From contig JACRIN010000002.1 in the NCBI GenBank assembly GCA_016220085.1, forward strand, positions 60,362 to 124,361: a DNA stretch of 64,000 nucleotides, written 5' to 3'. The number at the start of each line of letters is the position of its first letter. Positions within the stretch are counted from its first letter, which is position 1. The stretch comes from Planctomycetota bacterium (GTDB taxonomy: Bacteria; Planctomycetota; UBA1135; GCA-002686595). Made by a program: the position numbers and the translations under genes. This document shows, one piece after another, positions 8,336-16,583 of the stretch. The notes under the pieces are model-generated. The model saw only the letters and a program-made list of their open reading frames with translations. It was not told where the DNA came from and ran no database searches.

Positions 8336-8544
8336 CCTGCCGGGCGGCGCGCGCCGCTCCGGGCCCGAGTGACGCGAGTGACGCGAGCTGGCACGAGGCG
8401 CACGAGCTGGCGTGAGCTCCGCGCGAGCCGTTCCATTCGCTTCCGACCGACCGGACCGTACGTTCGAGCGCCCTGGTCGAGCGAATGGAGGCCGTGGAGC
8501 GCGTTCCGCGGGCTGGGGCGCTTCATTCGCGCGCGCGGCTAGGT
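8336..8544 (+). other. Spacer with GAG-phased degenerate repeat
   Basis: No gene is seen. Between 8367 and 8430 GAG recurs at 8367, 8376, 8385, 8395, 8404, 8414 and 8425, inside units such as GAGTGACGC and GAGCTGGC. It resembles in flavour the cleaner 11-bp array at 27740-27915. Confidence 0.4.
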
Positions 8545-8562
8545 ATGCGCATAAAGATTCGA
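8545..8562 (+). promoter_or_regulatory. ARG-box-like operator
   Basis: The A/T-rich stretch ATGCGCATAAAGATTCGA stands out in GC-rich surroundings and resembles half-sites TGnnn and ATTCA of ArgR operators, though with 6 rather than 4 central bases. It sits directly upstream of the argR promoter candidate, where autoregulation of an arginine operon would act. Confidence 0.35.
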
Positions 8563-8592
8563 TTGAACAAGAGCGCCGCGACTGATTATTCT
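8563..8592 (+). promoter_or_regulatory. Candidate promoter of the arginine operon
   Basis: TTGAAC at 8563-8568 and TATTCT at 8587-8592 are separated by 18 bases. The GTG start at 8599 comes 6 bases after the -10, where transcription would be expected to begin, and no ribosome binding site is present. This suggests a leaderless argR transcript. Confidence 0.5.
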
Positions 8593-8598
8593 CTCCCC

Positions 8599-9036
8599 GT
8601 GACTCAGACCGCAGAACGCCGCGCCGCCATCCGGGCGCTCCTCGCCGAGGGCGAGGTCAAGAACCAGTACGAGCTCGAGGTCCGCCTCAAGAAGCGCGGC
8701 TACCACGCGAGCCAACCGGTGCTCTCGCGCGACCTGCGCGCGCTCGGCGTCGCGAAGCAAGCGGGCGTCTACCAACTCGTCGAGAGCGAGCGCATCACGC
8801 CGCTGACGGCGCTGAAGAGCCTGCTGCGCGCGGCCGAGGTCGTGCCGCACTTCGTGATGGTGCACTGCGAGCCCGGCGCCGCCAGCGCGGTCGCGCGCGC
8901 GCTCGAGGCCGAGGAAGTTCCCGGCCTGATCGGCTCCGTCGCCGGCGACGACACCGTGCTCGTCGCCGTTTCCTCCGCCGCCGTCGGACAGCGCGTCCGT
9001 CGTCGCGTCGCGGAGCTCCTGCAGTCCAATTCCTGA
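8599..9036 (+). CDS. argR: Arginine repressor ArgR
   Basis: 145 residues. The N-terminal half is a winged helix (AERRAAIRALLAEGEVKNQ, then SQPVLSRDLRALGV recognition helix), and the C-terminal half carries the arginine-binding and hexamer motif GSVAGDDTVLVAV. Length matches the family. ArgR hexamers bind L-arginine and repress biosynthesis genes, and this gene opens the arginine cluster, with argG starting 26 bases downstream after AAGGAG. GTG at 8599 is preferred over the upstream ATG at 8545 because family members begin a few residues before the winged helix and because the promoter candidate places the transcript start at 8599. The regulator and its targets are very probably one transcription unit, giving feedback by the end product. 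Confidence 0.9.
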   Translation: MTQTAERRAAIRALLAEGEVKNQYELEVRLKKRGYHASQPVLSRDLRALGVAKQAGVYQLVESERITPLTALKSLLRAAEVVPHFVMVHCEPGAASAVARALEAEEVPGLIGSVAGDDTVLVAVSSAAVGQRVRRRVAELLQSNS

Positions 9037-9062
9037 CGCCCCCAACTCCGAAGGAGCTTTCG

Positions 9063-10271
9063 ATGCGCGTCCTGTTGGCCTATTCCGGCGGTCTCGACAC
9101 GTCTTGGTTGATCGCGTACCTCACCCGTGAAAAGCACGCGGAGGTGACGGCGTTGACCGTCGATTGCGGCGGCTTCAGCGAAGCCGAGAAGGACGAGATG
9201 CGTTCGCGCGCCGCCGTGCTCGGCGCGGTCGAGCATCGGTTCGTCGACGCGCGCGCGGAGATGTTCGAGCGCGTGCTGCGCTGGCTCGTCGCCGCCAACG
9301 TCCGCCGCGGAGGCGTCTATCCGTTGTCGGTCGGCGCCGAGCGCGGCCTCCAAGCGGAAATCCTCGCGCGCGTCGGACGCGACGAGGGCTTCGACGCGGT
9401 CAGCCACGGCTGCACCGCGGCGGGCAACGATCAAGTGCGCTTCGAGGCCGCGCTCGCGACGCTCGCGCCCAAGCTCCAGGTGCTCGCCCCGGTGCGCGAC
9501 CTCGCGCCGAGCCGCGACGACCAACGCGCGTACCTGACGGCTCGAGGTCTGCCGGTGCCGCCGTCGGGCGGCAAGTACTCGGTCAACGCGGGGCTGTGGG
9601 GGCTGACGATCGGCGGCGGCGAGCTGCACACGTCGAACGAGGCGCTCGCGGAAGACGCGTGGCAATGGACGAAGAACGGCTCCGGTCGCCGGCACATCCG
9701 CATCGGCTTCGAGGCGGGCGTTCCGTGCTCGCTCGACGGTCGTGAACTCGATCCGGTGACGTTGATCGAGACGTTGAACCGCGAGGGCGGCGCGCTCGGC
9801 ATCGGCCGCGGCTATCACCTCGGCGACACCGTGCTCGGCATCAAGGGACGCATCGCGTTCGAGGCGCCGGCGGCGGAGCTGCTGCTCGCCGCGCACCGCG
9901 AGCTCGAGAAGCTCGTGCTGACCGAGGACCAGCGCTTCTGGAAGGACCACCTCGGCGAGGTGTACGGCAAGCGCCTGCACCAAGGGCTCTTCCACGATCC
10001 GTTCCAGCGCGACCTCGAAGCGTTCTTCGCTTCGTCGCAAGCGCGCGTCACGGGCACGGCTTCGGTCGAGCTCGCGAACGCTCGCTCGCTCGTCGACGGC
10101 GTCGAATCGCCGTTCAGTCTGCTCGCCGCGTCCGACGCCAAGTACGGCGAGCGGGCGGGCTCGAACTCGGATCCGCGCGGAGCGCTGGGGCTCGCGCGCG
10201 TGCTCGCGGAACCGGCGCGCTTGTTCAAGCGCGCGGGCGACGCACAGGCCGCTTTGGAGGTGACGCGATGA
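9063..10271 (+). CDS. argG: Argininosuccinate synthase
   Basis: 402 residues. Joins citrulline and aspartate with ATP to make argininosuccinate in the cytoplasm. The N-terminal ATP loop is YSGGLDTS at residues 7-14; the substrate loop reads TAAGNDQVRFE (usual GxGNDQxRF), and KYSVNAGLWGLTIGG corresponds to the conserved citrulline/aspartate segment. The TVLGIKGRIAFEAPA stretch is also typical. The motif spelling (GGFSEAEK, YPLSVGAER) resembles the bacteroidete-type ArgG more than the enterobacterial type, from memory. The start has AAGGAG 6 bases upstream. Its stop overlaps the start of the next gene (ATGA), beginning a chain of coupled genes. Confidence 0.96.
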   Translation: MRVLLAYSGGLDTSWLIAYLTREKHAEVTALTVDCGGFSEAEKDEMRSRAAVLGAVEHRFVDARAEMFERVLRWLVAANVRRGGVYPLSVGAERGLQAEILARVGRDEGFDAVSHGCTAAGNDQVRFEAALATLAPKLQVLAPVRDLAPSRDDQRAYLTARGLPVPPSGGKYSVNAGLWGLTIGGGELHTSNEALAEDAWQWTKNGSGRRHIRIGFEAGVPCSLDGRELDPVTLIETLNREGGALGIGRGYHLGDTVLGIKGRIAFEAPAAELLLAAHRELEKLVLTEDQRFWKDHLGEVYGKRLHQGLFHDPFQRDLEAFFASSQARVTGTASVELANARSLVDGVESPFSLLAASDAKYGERAGSNSDPRGALGLARVLAEPARLFKRAGDAQAALEVTR

Positions 10272-11335
10272 AACGCGTGATGCTCGACAAGATCGCTTCG
10301 GTCACTTTGCGACTGGAGCTCGACAAGAACGCCGTGCTCGGGGAGGAGATCCCGGCGGAAGCGGGTACCGTCGTCGCCGCGCGCATCCTCAACGCGAAGA
10401 CCACGTACAACACGCTCGAGGACGTGCACGGCCGCATGGTCGCGCTGCACCCGGGCGACGTGATCGCGGGCGCGCTCGGCCACCGCGACGCGCTGTACGG
10501 CTACTCCGGCCGCGTGCCGAAGAAGGTCGCGGTCGGCGACGAGATCCAACTGCTCAACATCGGCGGCGTGATCGGCTCGGGCGCGAAGGCGACGCCGGGC
10601 CTCGGCGAGCCGTTCCGCATCGAAGTGCTCGGCTCGATCCTGCGCTTCCCGTACCTCGGGACTCGCGTCGGCGTGCCCGCGCAGGTCCAACAAGCGGCGC
10701 TGCCGCATCGTCCGCTGCCGGCGAAGGTTCCGCCGGTGGTCGCGCTGGTCGGCACCTGCATGGACGCGGGCAAGACCACGGCGGCGAGCGTGATCATCGG
10801 CGAGCTCTCGCGCGCGGGCCTGCGGATCGCCGCGGGCAAGCTGACGGGCGTTTCGCTGCGTCGCGACGTGCTCCAGATGCACGACTGCGGGGCGGACGCG
10901 GTCTCGATCTTCACCGACTTCGGCGTGGTGACGACCAACGAGCAAAACGTGCTCGCGGCCGCGTACTCGGCGATCGCGCACCTCTCGGAGTCCGAGCCCG
11001 ACCTGCTCGTGCTCGAGATGGGCGACGGCCTGCTCGGCACCTACGGCGTGCACACGTTGCTCTCGGATCCCGCGTTGCGCGCGACGCTGCAAGCGATCGT
11101 GCTCTGCGCGCAAGACCCGGTCGGCGCGTGGGGCGGCGCGCAGCTGCTCGCGGATCGCTACGGGCTCGCGGTCGACGTGTTCTCGGGTCGCGTCACCGAC
11201 ACGCCGGTCGGCTCGCGCTTCTGCAACGAGAAGCTCGGCGTCCCGGCGTGGAACGCGCTGCGCGACGGCAACAAGCTCGCGCAGACGATCAAGGCGAAGC
11301 TCTTCAGCGGCGCTTCCGCCGAGGTGAACGCATGA
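10268..11335 (+). CDS. DUF1611-family protein, candidate L-glutamate N-acyltransferase
   Basis: 355 residues. The N-terminal third (LDKNAVLGEEIPAEAGTVVA, HPGDVIAGALGHRD, GYSGRVPKKV) is the DUF1611 N-terminal domain. A P-loop follows at residues 162-170 (GTCMDAGKTT), then GKLTGVSLRRD, SIFTDFG and LVLEMGDGLLGTYG, all usual for the C-terminal P-loop domain. As I recall, the family member DgcN is an N-acetyltransferase of D-glutamate catabolism. Here the gene sits inside a complete arginine operon between argG and argC, overlapping both by ATGA, and the operon has no argA, argJ or GNAT gene. The simplest reading is that it makes N-acetyl- or N-succinyl-L-glutamate, the first intermediate. The family call is firm; the reaction is inference from context. 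The racemase partner DgcA is absent. Confidence 0.85.
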   Translation: MKRVMLDKIASVTLRLELDKNAVLGEEIPAEAGTVVAARILNAKTTYNTLEDVHGRMVALHPGDVIAGALGHRDALYGYSGRVPKKVAVGDEIQLLNIGGVIGSGAKATPGLGEPFRIEVLGSILRFPYLGTRVGVPAQVQQAALPHRPLPAKVPPVVALVGTCMDAGKTTAASVIIGELSRAGLRIAAGKLTGVSLRRDVLQMHDCGADAVSIFTDFGVVTTNEQNVLAAAYSAIAHLSESEPDLLVLEMGDGLLGTYGVHTLLSDPALRATLQAIVLCAQDPVGAWGGAQLLADRYGLAVDVFSGRVTDTPVGSRFCNEKLGVPAWNALRDGNKLAQTIKAKLFSGASAEVNA

Positions 11336-12426
11336 CGACGGTCGCGACCCACGAGAAGTCGCGCGTCCAAACCGTGCCGCTGTGGGTCTTCGGATCGAGC
11401 GGCATGCTCGGCGGCGAGCTCCTGCGTTTGCTGGAGCAGCACCCGGCGTTCGTGCCGACCGCGGTGTCGCGCAAGGCGACGCCTCTCGCGGAGAGCCAGC
11501 CGCACGTGCGCTCCGGCGTCGCGTCGGCGTCGGTCGAGGACGCCGAGCGCGCGCTCGGCGCCGCGTTGGAGCGCGGGCCGGCCGCGGTCGCGCTTTCGCT
11601 GCCGCACGGTGAGTCGGGCGAACTCCTCAAGCGTCTGCGCGCGAGCCTCGGCTCGCGCCTCGACCAGCTCGTCGTCGTCGACCTCGCGGCGGACTTCCGG
11701 CTCGCGGATCCCGAGCTCTATCGCGCGACGTACGGCCACGCGCATCCGTGCGTCGACGAGCTCGCGGACTTCGCGTACGGCTTGCCCGAGTTCCACCGCG
11801 CGCGCATCGTCGAGTCGCGCCGCGCGGCGGCCGCCGGTTGCTTCGCGACCGCGATGCAGCTCGCCGTCGTGCCCGCGGCGCGCGCGGGGATCCTCGACGG
11901 CGCCGCGCCGTGGATGCTGCACGGCATCACGGGCTCCAGCGGCTCGGGCGTCGAGCCCAAGCCCGGCACGCACCATCCGTATCGCCACGGCAACCTGTGG
12001 GCGTACTCGCTCGACGGCCACCGGCACGAAGCGGAGCTCGCCCAGGCGATCCAACCGCTTCGCGCGAAGCTCCACTTCGTCGCGCACTCCGGTCCGTTCG
12101 CGCGCGGCATCCATCTGACGTGCGCGCTGCCGCTCGCGAAGTCGCTGTCGACCGCCGACGTCCGCGCGATCTACTCGCAGACGTTCGCGGGCGAGCCTTT
12201 CGTCGACGTGCTCCCGCTCGAAGGCGGCGTGCCCGACCTCCGTCGCGTCGCGGGCTCGAACCGCGCCGCGCTCGGCGTGAACGTGCGAGGCGAGGTGCTC
12301 ACGGTCCTTTGCACGCTCGACAACCTCGTCAAGGGCGGCGCCGGTCAAGCGCTGCAGTGCCTCAACCTGATGTTCGGCTTTCCGGAGACGTGGGGACTGC
12401 CTCGTTCCGGGCTTGGAGTTGCGTGA
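11332..12426 (+). CDS. argC: N-acyl-gamma-glutamyl-phosphate reductase
   Basis: 364 residues. Reduces N-acylglutamyl phosphate to the semialdehyde with NADPH. The Rossmann start is VFGSSGMLGGELLRLL, and the catalytic Cys lies in AAAAGCFATAMQ (usual NPGCYPT). ITGSSGSGVEPK, the catalytic His segment HSGPFARGI, and NLVKGGAGQALQCLN near the end all match ArgC. ATG at 11332 overlaps the DUF1611 stop by four bases, and an N-terminal extension of about 15 residues precedes the fold. It belongs to the coupled arginine operon. Whether the substrate carries acetyl or succinyl cannot be told from this protein. Confidence 0.95.
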   Translation: MTTVATHEKSRVQTVPLWVFGSSGMLGGELLRLLEQHPAFVPTAVSRKATPLAESQPHVRSGVASASVEDAERALGAALERGPAAVALSLPHGESGELLKRLRASLGSRLDQLVVVDLAADFRLADPELYRATYGHAHPCVDELADFAYGLPEFHRARIVESRRAAAAGCFATAMQLAVVPAARAGILDGAAPWMLHGITGSSGSGVEPKPGTHHPYRHGNLWAYSLDGHRHEAELAQAIQPLRAKLHFVAHSGPFARGIHLTCALPLAKSLSTADVRAIYSQTFAGEPFVDVLPLEGGVPDLRRVAGSNRAALGVNVRGEVLTVLCTLDNLVKGGAGQALQCLNLMFGFPETWGLPRSGLGVA

Positions 12427-13565
12427 TGAAGCTCGTGGAATTCAAGGCCTACAAGCGTCTCTCGATTTCGGTCGTCTCGGCGGAAGGTTGCGAGCTCGTG
12501 CTCGCCGACGGACGGCGCGTGCTCGATCTGTACGGCGGTCACTGCGTCAACACGCTCGGCGCCGGCGACGAAGAGCTCGGCGAGACGCTCCAGCGCCAGT
12601 GGAAGCAGTTGTCGTTCGCGACCAACCTGCTCGACCACGCGCCGCGGATCGACTTCATGCACGCGTTCGCGCCGAACCTGCCGGACGGTGAGTGGCAGTT
12701 CTTCTGCTCGAACAGCGGTGCGGAGGCGAACGAGAACGCGCTCAAGCTCGCGCTCACGGCGACCAAGCGTTCGAAAGTCGTCTACTTCAACGGCGCGTTC
12801 CACGGCCGGACGGCGGCCGCCGCGGCGGTCAGCGACACCAAGCTCGCCGCGTTCCCGCACGCGCCGTTCACAGCGATCAAGCTGCCGTGGGGCGACATCG
12901 ACGCAGCGCGCGCCGCGATCGACGGCACCGTCGGCGCGGTGATCCTCGAGCCGATCCAATCGCTTGCGGGCGTCGTCGAACCGACGCCCGGCTTCCTCGA
13001 AGCGTTGCGCGCGGCGTGCGACGCCGTCGGCGCGCTGTTGATCTTCGACGAGGTGCAAACCGGCAACGGACGCCTCGGCGAGCCGTGGGCTTCGCAGCAC
13101 TTCGACGTGATCCCCGACCTCTTCACGACCGCGAAGGGCGCGGCCGCGGGCTTGCCGATCGGCCTGACGGTGCTGACCAGCGACGTCGCCGCGCGCGTGC
13201 CGGGGAACCTGCTCGGCTCGACGTTCGGCGGCGGGCCGTTGGTGCTCGCGGCGGCGGCGGAGACGGCGCGTCGCATCGCGGCGCCGGGCTTCCTCGAGCG
13301 CGTGCGCGCGACGTCGTCGGCGCTCGCTCGCGCTTCGATGCGCGGACCGATCCAGTCGGTGCGCGGCGCGGGGCTCCTGCTCGGTCTCGTGCTCGAGGAA
13401 GGGCACAGCGCGGCGGTCGTGCGCGACCGACTGCTCGATCAAGGCGTGCTGGTCGGCACGAGCGACGATCCGCGCGTCCTGCGCCTCTCGCCTTCGCTGA
13501 CGCTCGAACCGTACCAAGCCGCGCGGCTCGAAGCGGCGCTCGACGCCCTGACGGTGTCGGCGTGA
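12426..13565 (+). CDS. argD: N-acylornithine aminotransferase
   Basis: 379 residues. Class III PLP transaminase that converts N-acylglutamate semialdehyde to N-acylornithine using glutamate. Visible are the N-terminal DLYGGHCVNTLGAG segment, the PLP-phosphate site NSGAEANENALKLA, the strand AVILEPIQSLAGVV, the cofactor Asp in LLIFDEVQTGNGRLG, and the Schiff-base Lys in TTAKGAAAGLPIG. The order fits acetylornithine or succinylornithine transaminases. Its ATG shares one base with the argC stop (TGATG), so coupling is tight. Such enzymes can also serve lysine biosynthesis, but context makes arginine its main job. Confidence 0.93.
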   Translation: MKLVEFKAYKRLSISVVSAEGCELVLADGRRVLDLYGGHCVNTLGAGDEELGETLQRQWKQLSFATNLLDHAPRIDFMHAFAPNLPDGEWQFFCSNSGAEANENALKLALTATKRSKVVYFNGAFHGRTAAAAAVSDTKLAAFPHAPFTAIKLPWGDIDAARAAIDGTVGAVILEPIQSLAGVVEPTPGFLEALRAACDAVGALLIFDEVQTGNGRLGEPWASQHFDVIPDLFTTAKGAAAGLPIGLTVLTSDVAARVPGNLLGSTFGGGPLVLAAAAETARRIAAPGFLERVRATSSALARASMRGPIQSVRGAGLLLGLVLEEGHSAAVVRDRLLDQGVLVGTSDDPRVLRLSPSLTLEPYQAARLEAALDALTVSA

Positions 13566-14617
13566 ACGGCTTCTACCACCTCGGCGAGCTCTCGACCTCG
13601 ACGGTCGAGCGGCTCGCGCATCGCGCGCTCGAGTTCCGCCGCGGCGTCGAGCCGGTGCGGTTCGTCGGGCGCGGGCTCGGTCTCTTCTTCTTGAGCCCGT
13701 CGCTGCGCACGCAGGCGTCGTTCCAACGCGCGGCGGCGAAGCTCGGCCTCGATCTGGTGCAGCTGCAAGGCGGCGGCAACGGAGTGTGGCAACTCGAGCT
13801 CGCCGACGGCGCGGTGATGAACGGAGCGAGCGTCGAACACATCCGCGAGGCCGCGGCGGTGCTCGGGCGTTTCGTCGACGTGCTCGCGATCCGCGCGTTC
13901 TCGGGCGGCCAGGATCTCGCGCTCGACCTGTCGGATCCGATCGTCAACGGCTTCCGGCGCTTCGCCGGCGTGCCGATCGTCAACATGGAGAGCGCGCTGT
14001 GGCATCCGTGCCAGGCGCTCGCCGATTGGACGACGCTCGAGATGCTCGGCGTCGAGCGTCGCGCGAAGTTCGTGCTGACGTGGGCGAACCATCCGAAGCC
14101 CTTGCCGCACGCGGTGCCCAACTCGACGCTCGCGATGGCGCTCCAGCGCGGCATGGACGTCGTGCTCGCGCGCCCGGACGGCTACGACTTGCATCCGCAC
14201 GCCATGGCGGAAGCGAAACGCCTCGCCGCGGAGTCGGGCGGACGCCTGAGCGTCACCAACGATCGCAACGCGGTCGAAGGCGCGGCGGTCGTGTACGCGA
14301 AGTCGTGGGGCTCGCTCGAAGCGTGGGGCGATCTCGCGAAGGAGCAGCGCATGCGCGCGTCGCTCGCGAATTGGTGCGTCGACGGCGAGCTGATGCGTCG
14401 CGCGGGCCCGAAAGCTCGCTTCATGCACTGCCTGCCGGTGCGCCGCAACGTCGTCGTGAAGGACGAAGTGCTCGACGGACCGACGTCCGTCGTGATCGAT
14501 CAAGCCGAGAACCGCTTGCACGCGCAGACCGCGTTGCTCGAGCGGCTCTTCTTGGAACTGGAAACGCAATCGAAAGCTAGGAAGAGCTCCCTGGAGCTCG
14601 AGGAGGTTCGCCCGTGA
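13562..14617 (+). CDS. argF': N-acylornithine carbamoyltransferase (AOTC/SOTC type)
   Basis: 351 residues. Transfers carbamoyl phosphate to N-acylornithine rather than to free ornithine. The phosphate loop is SPSLRTQASF, followed by ESALWHPCQALADW, the family-specific LTWANHPKPLPHAVPNS, VVYAKSWG and MHCLPVRRN. ESALxHP and PLPxAVPNS are closer to the bacteroidete succinylornithine enzyme than to the Xanthomonas acetylornithine enzyme, as I remember them. At the position that discriminates the two (Glu92 in Xanthomonas, Pro90 in Bacteroides) this protein has Val91 in NGASVEH. That favours a succinylated substrate. GTG at 13562 overlaps the argD stop as GTGA. The product must be deacylated before argG, which fits the M20 gene downstream. 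Confidence 0.9.
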   Translation: MNGFYHLGELSTSTVERLAHRALEFRRGVEPVRFVGRGLGLFFLSPSLRTQASFQRAAAKLGLDLVQLQGGGNGVWQLELADGAVMNGASVEHIREAAAVLGRFVDVLAIRAFSGGQDLALDLSDPIVNGFRRFAGVPIVNMESALWHPCQALADWTTLEMLGVERRAKFVLTWANHPKPLPHAVPNSTLAMALQRGMDVVLARPDGYDLHPHAMAEAKRLAAESGGRLSVTNDRNAVEGAAVVYAKSWGSLEAWGDLAKEQRMRASLANWCVDGELMRRAGPKARFMHCLPVRRNVVVKDEVLDGPTSVVIDQAENRLHAQTALLERLFLELETQSKARKSSLELEEVRP

Positions 14618-15495
14618 CCGATCTCGTCAAAGCCGCCCCGCACATCCGCATGCACCGCGGTCAGATCTTCGTGATCAAGGCCGGCGGAGGCACGATCGCC
14701 CGCACCGCGTCGATGCGCGCGTTCGCGCGCCAGGTCGCGGTCGTGCAAGCGCTCGGCTCGCGCATCGTCGTCGTCCACGGCGGCGGGCCCCAGACCGACG
14801 CGCTCCAACGCTTGTTCGGAGAGGAGCCGCGCATGGTCGACGGCCGTCGCGTCACCAGCCCGCTCGCGTTGCGCGCGCTGCGGCTCGCGACCGGCGGCGA
14901 GGTCAACAGCGACCTGACCGCCGCGCTGATCGCCGAGGGAGTGCCGGCGCTCGGCCTCGGCGGCGGGGGCGTGTTGACCGCCGATCGCCGTCCGCCGGTG
15001 GTCACCAGCGAAGGCATGGTCGATTACGGCGAGGTCGGCGACCTCAAGGGAGTCGACGCCGCGGCGCTGAACGCGCTGCTCGACGCCGGTCGCGTTCCGG
15101 TGGTGTCGCCGCCCGCCGGCGACAGCCGGGGCAACTTCCTGAACGTCAACGCGGACCTCGCGGCGGCGCAGATCGCGCTCGCGCTCGGCGCGGCGAAGCT
15201 GGTGCTCGTCACCGGCGCGCCGGGCGTCCTGCGCGATCCGAAGGACATGGGTTCGTTGGTCTCGGCGCTCTCGCTGCCGGCGCTGGTCGAGCTCGAGAAG
15301 TCCGGCGCGCTGCAAGGCGGCATGAAGGTCAAGGCGGCGGCGATCAAGAAGGCGCTCGAAGGCGGCGTCGGTCGCGTGCACGTCGTGTCGGGCTCGGACC
15401 CGGAAGCGCTCTTGAACGAGCTCTACACGAACCACGGCGCCGGCACGCTGGTCACCAGGGAGCCCGAACGGGCGCCGCAAGCGGTGACGGTGTGA
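14614..15495 (+). CDS. argB: N-acylglutamate kinase
   Basis: 293 residues. Phosphorylates N-acylglutamate with ATP in the second pathway step. It has the amino-acid-kinase pattern: FVIKAGGGTI at the N-terminus, VVVHGGGPQTD, GEVNSDLTAALI, NVNADLAAAQIALAL, VLVTGAPGVL, and LQGGMKVKAAAIKKAL near the C-terminus. The usual first motif KxGG is kept as KAGG. GTG at 14614 overlaps the argF' stop (GTGA) and has AGGAGG at 14601-14606, inside the preceding gene, giving it its own strong ribosome binding site. ArgB is the usual arginine feedback target; this protein lacks an obvious N-terminal extension of the kind seen in arginine-sensitive hexamers, so repression by ArgR may be the main control. Confidence 0.94.
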   Translation: MTDLVKAAPHIRMHRGQIFVIKAGGGTIARTASMRAFARQVAVVQALGSRIVVVHGGGPQTDALQRLFGEEPRMVDGRRVTSPLALRALRLATGGEVNSDLTAALIAEGVPALGLGGGGVLTADRRPPVVTSEGMVDYGEVGDLKGVDAAALNALLDAGRVPVVSPPAGDSRGNFLNVNADLAAAQIALALGAAKLVLVTGAPGVLRDPKDMGSLVSALSLPALVELEKSGALQGGMKVKAAAIKKALEGGVGRVHVVSGSDPEALLNELYTNHGAGTLVTREPERAPQAVTV

Positions 15496-16583
15496 CGCAA
15501 CCCTGGCTGGGCTGGCTTTCCGAGCTGGTCGCGATCCCGAGCATCTCGGGCGACGAAGCTCGCGCCGCGGAGTGGGCCGTCGCGCTGTTTCGATCGAGGA
15601 AGCTCGACGTCGAGCGCGTCGGCAACTCCGTGATCGCGCGCGTCGTGCGCGGCCGCGGGCCGACGTTGCTGCTGCATTCGCACCTCGACACCGTTCCGAT
15701 CGGCGAAGGCTGGACGCGCGATCCGTACGCGGCGCAGTGGGACGACGGCAAGCTCGTCGGCCGCGGCGCGAACGACGCGAAAGCGTCGGTGGTCGCGATG
15801 GCGGCGGCGTTGATGGCGTTCGCCGAGGACTGCGACGTGCACGGCGAGGCGATCGTCGCGTACACCGCGTGCGAGGAGACGACCAACGCGGGGATGGCCG
15901 ACGTGCTCGCGAAGATCGGCCGCCCCGACGGCGGTTTCTGCGGCGAGCCGACCGGCTTGGAGATCGTCCGCGCGCAGTCCGGCCTCGCGGTGCTCGTCGC
16001 CGAGTGGCACGGGCGATCGTGTCACGCCGCGCACGTCGCGCGCGTGCCGCACGAGAACGCGCTCCACGCGGCGTGCCGCGAACTCGCGGCGACCGCGCCG
16101 TATCTGACGCTCGCGGGCGAGCATCCGTTGCTCGGCAAGAGCACGACGGTTTCGACGGTGCTGCGCGCGGGCGAGCGCTCGAACGTCGTGCCCGATCGCG
16201 CCGAGGCGGTGTTCGACGCGCGGCTATCGCCGTTGCACCGCGCGAGCGACGTGGTGAACGTGCTCGCCGAACGCATGCCGAACGCGAGCCTGCGGATCCG
16301 TTCCGAGCGGCTGAAGCCGGTCGAGACGCAGGAGGACCATCCGTTGGTGCGCGCCGCGCTCGCCGCGGCGAACAAGCCGCACGCGATCGGTTCGAACACG
16401 ATGTCGGACATGGCGCTGCTCGCGGGCGTGCCCGCGGTCAAGGTCGGCCCGGGCGAGACGGCGCGCTCGCACACGCCGAACGAGTTCGTCCTGGCGAGCG
16501 AACTCGACGCGGGCGTCGCATTCTACACGCGAGCTCTGCCCGCGGCGCTCGAAGCGCTCGCCGCGCAAGGAGTGCACGCATGA
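15492..16583 (+). CDS. argE: M20 peptidase-family N-acylcitrulline deacylase
   Basis: 363 residues. Zinc-dependent M20 deacylase. Metal and catalytic motifs: HSHLDTVP (His and Asp), GRGANDAK (bridging Asp), YTACEETTNAG (catalytic Glu and ligand Glu), GEPTGLEIV (ligand Glu), and the last His in GPGETARSHTPNEF. A dimerisation domain lies between, from about residue 165 to 280 (GRSCHAAHVAR). With an acylornithine carbamoyltransferase upstream in the pathway, the substrate should be N-acylcitrulline, released as citrulline for ArgG. M20 enzymes of this branch also include succinyl-diaminopimelate desuccinylase, so a succinyl substrate is quite possible. GTGA overlap with argB. Confidence 0.9.
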   Translation: MTQPWLGWLSELVAIPSISGDEARAAEWAVALFRSRKLDVERVGNSVIARVVRGRGPTLLLHSHLDTVPIGEGWTRDPYAAQWDDGKLVGRGANDAKASVVAMAAALMAFAEDCDVHGEAIVAYTACEETTNAGMADVLAKIGRPDGGFCGEPTGLEIVRAQSGLAVLVAEWHGRSCHAAHVARVPHENALHAACRELAATAPYLTLAGEHPLLGKSTTVSTVLRAGERSNVVPDRAEAVFDARLSPLHRASDVVNVLAERMPNASLRIRSERLKPVETQEDHPLVRAALAAANKPHAIGSNTMSDMALLAGVPAVKVGPGETARSHTPNEFVLASELDAGVAFYTRALPAALEALAAQGVHA

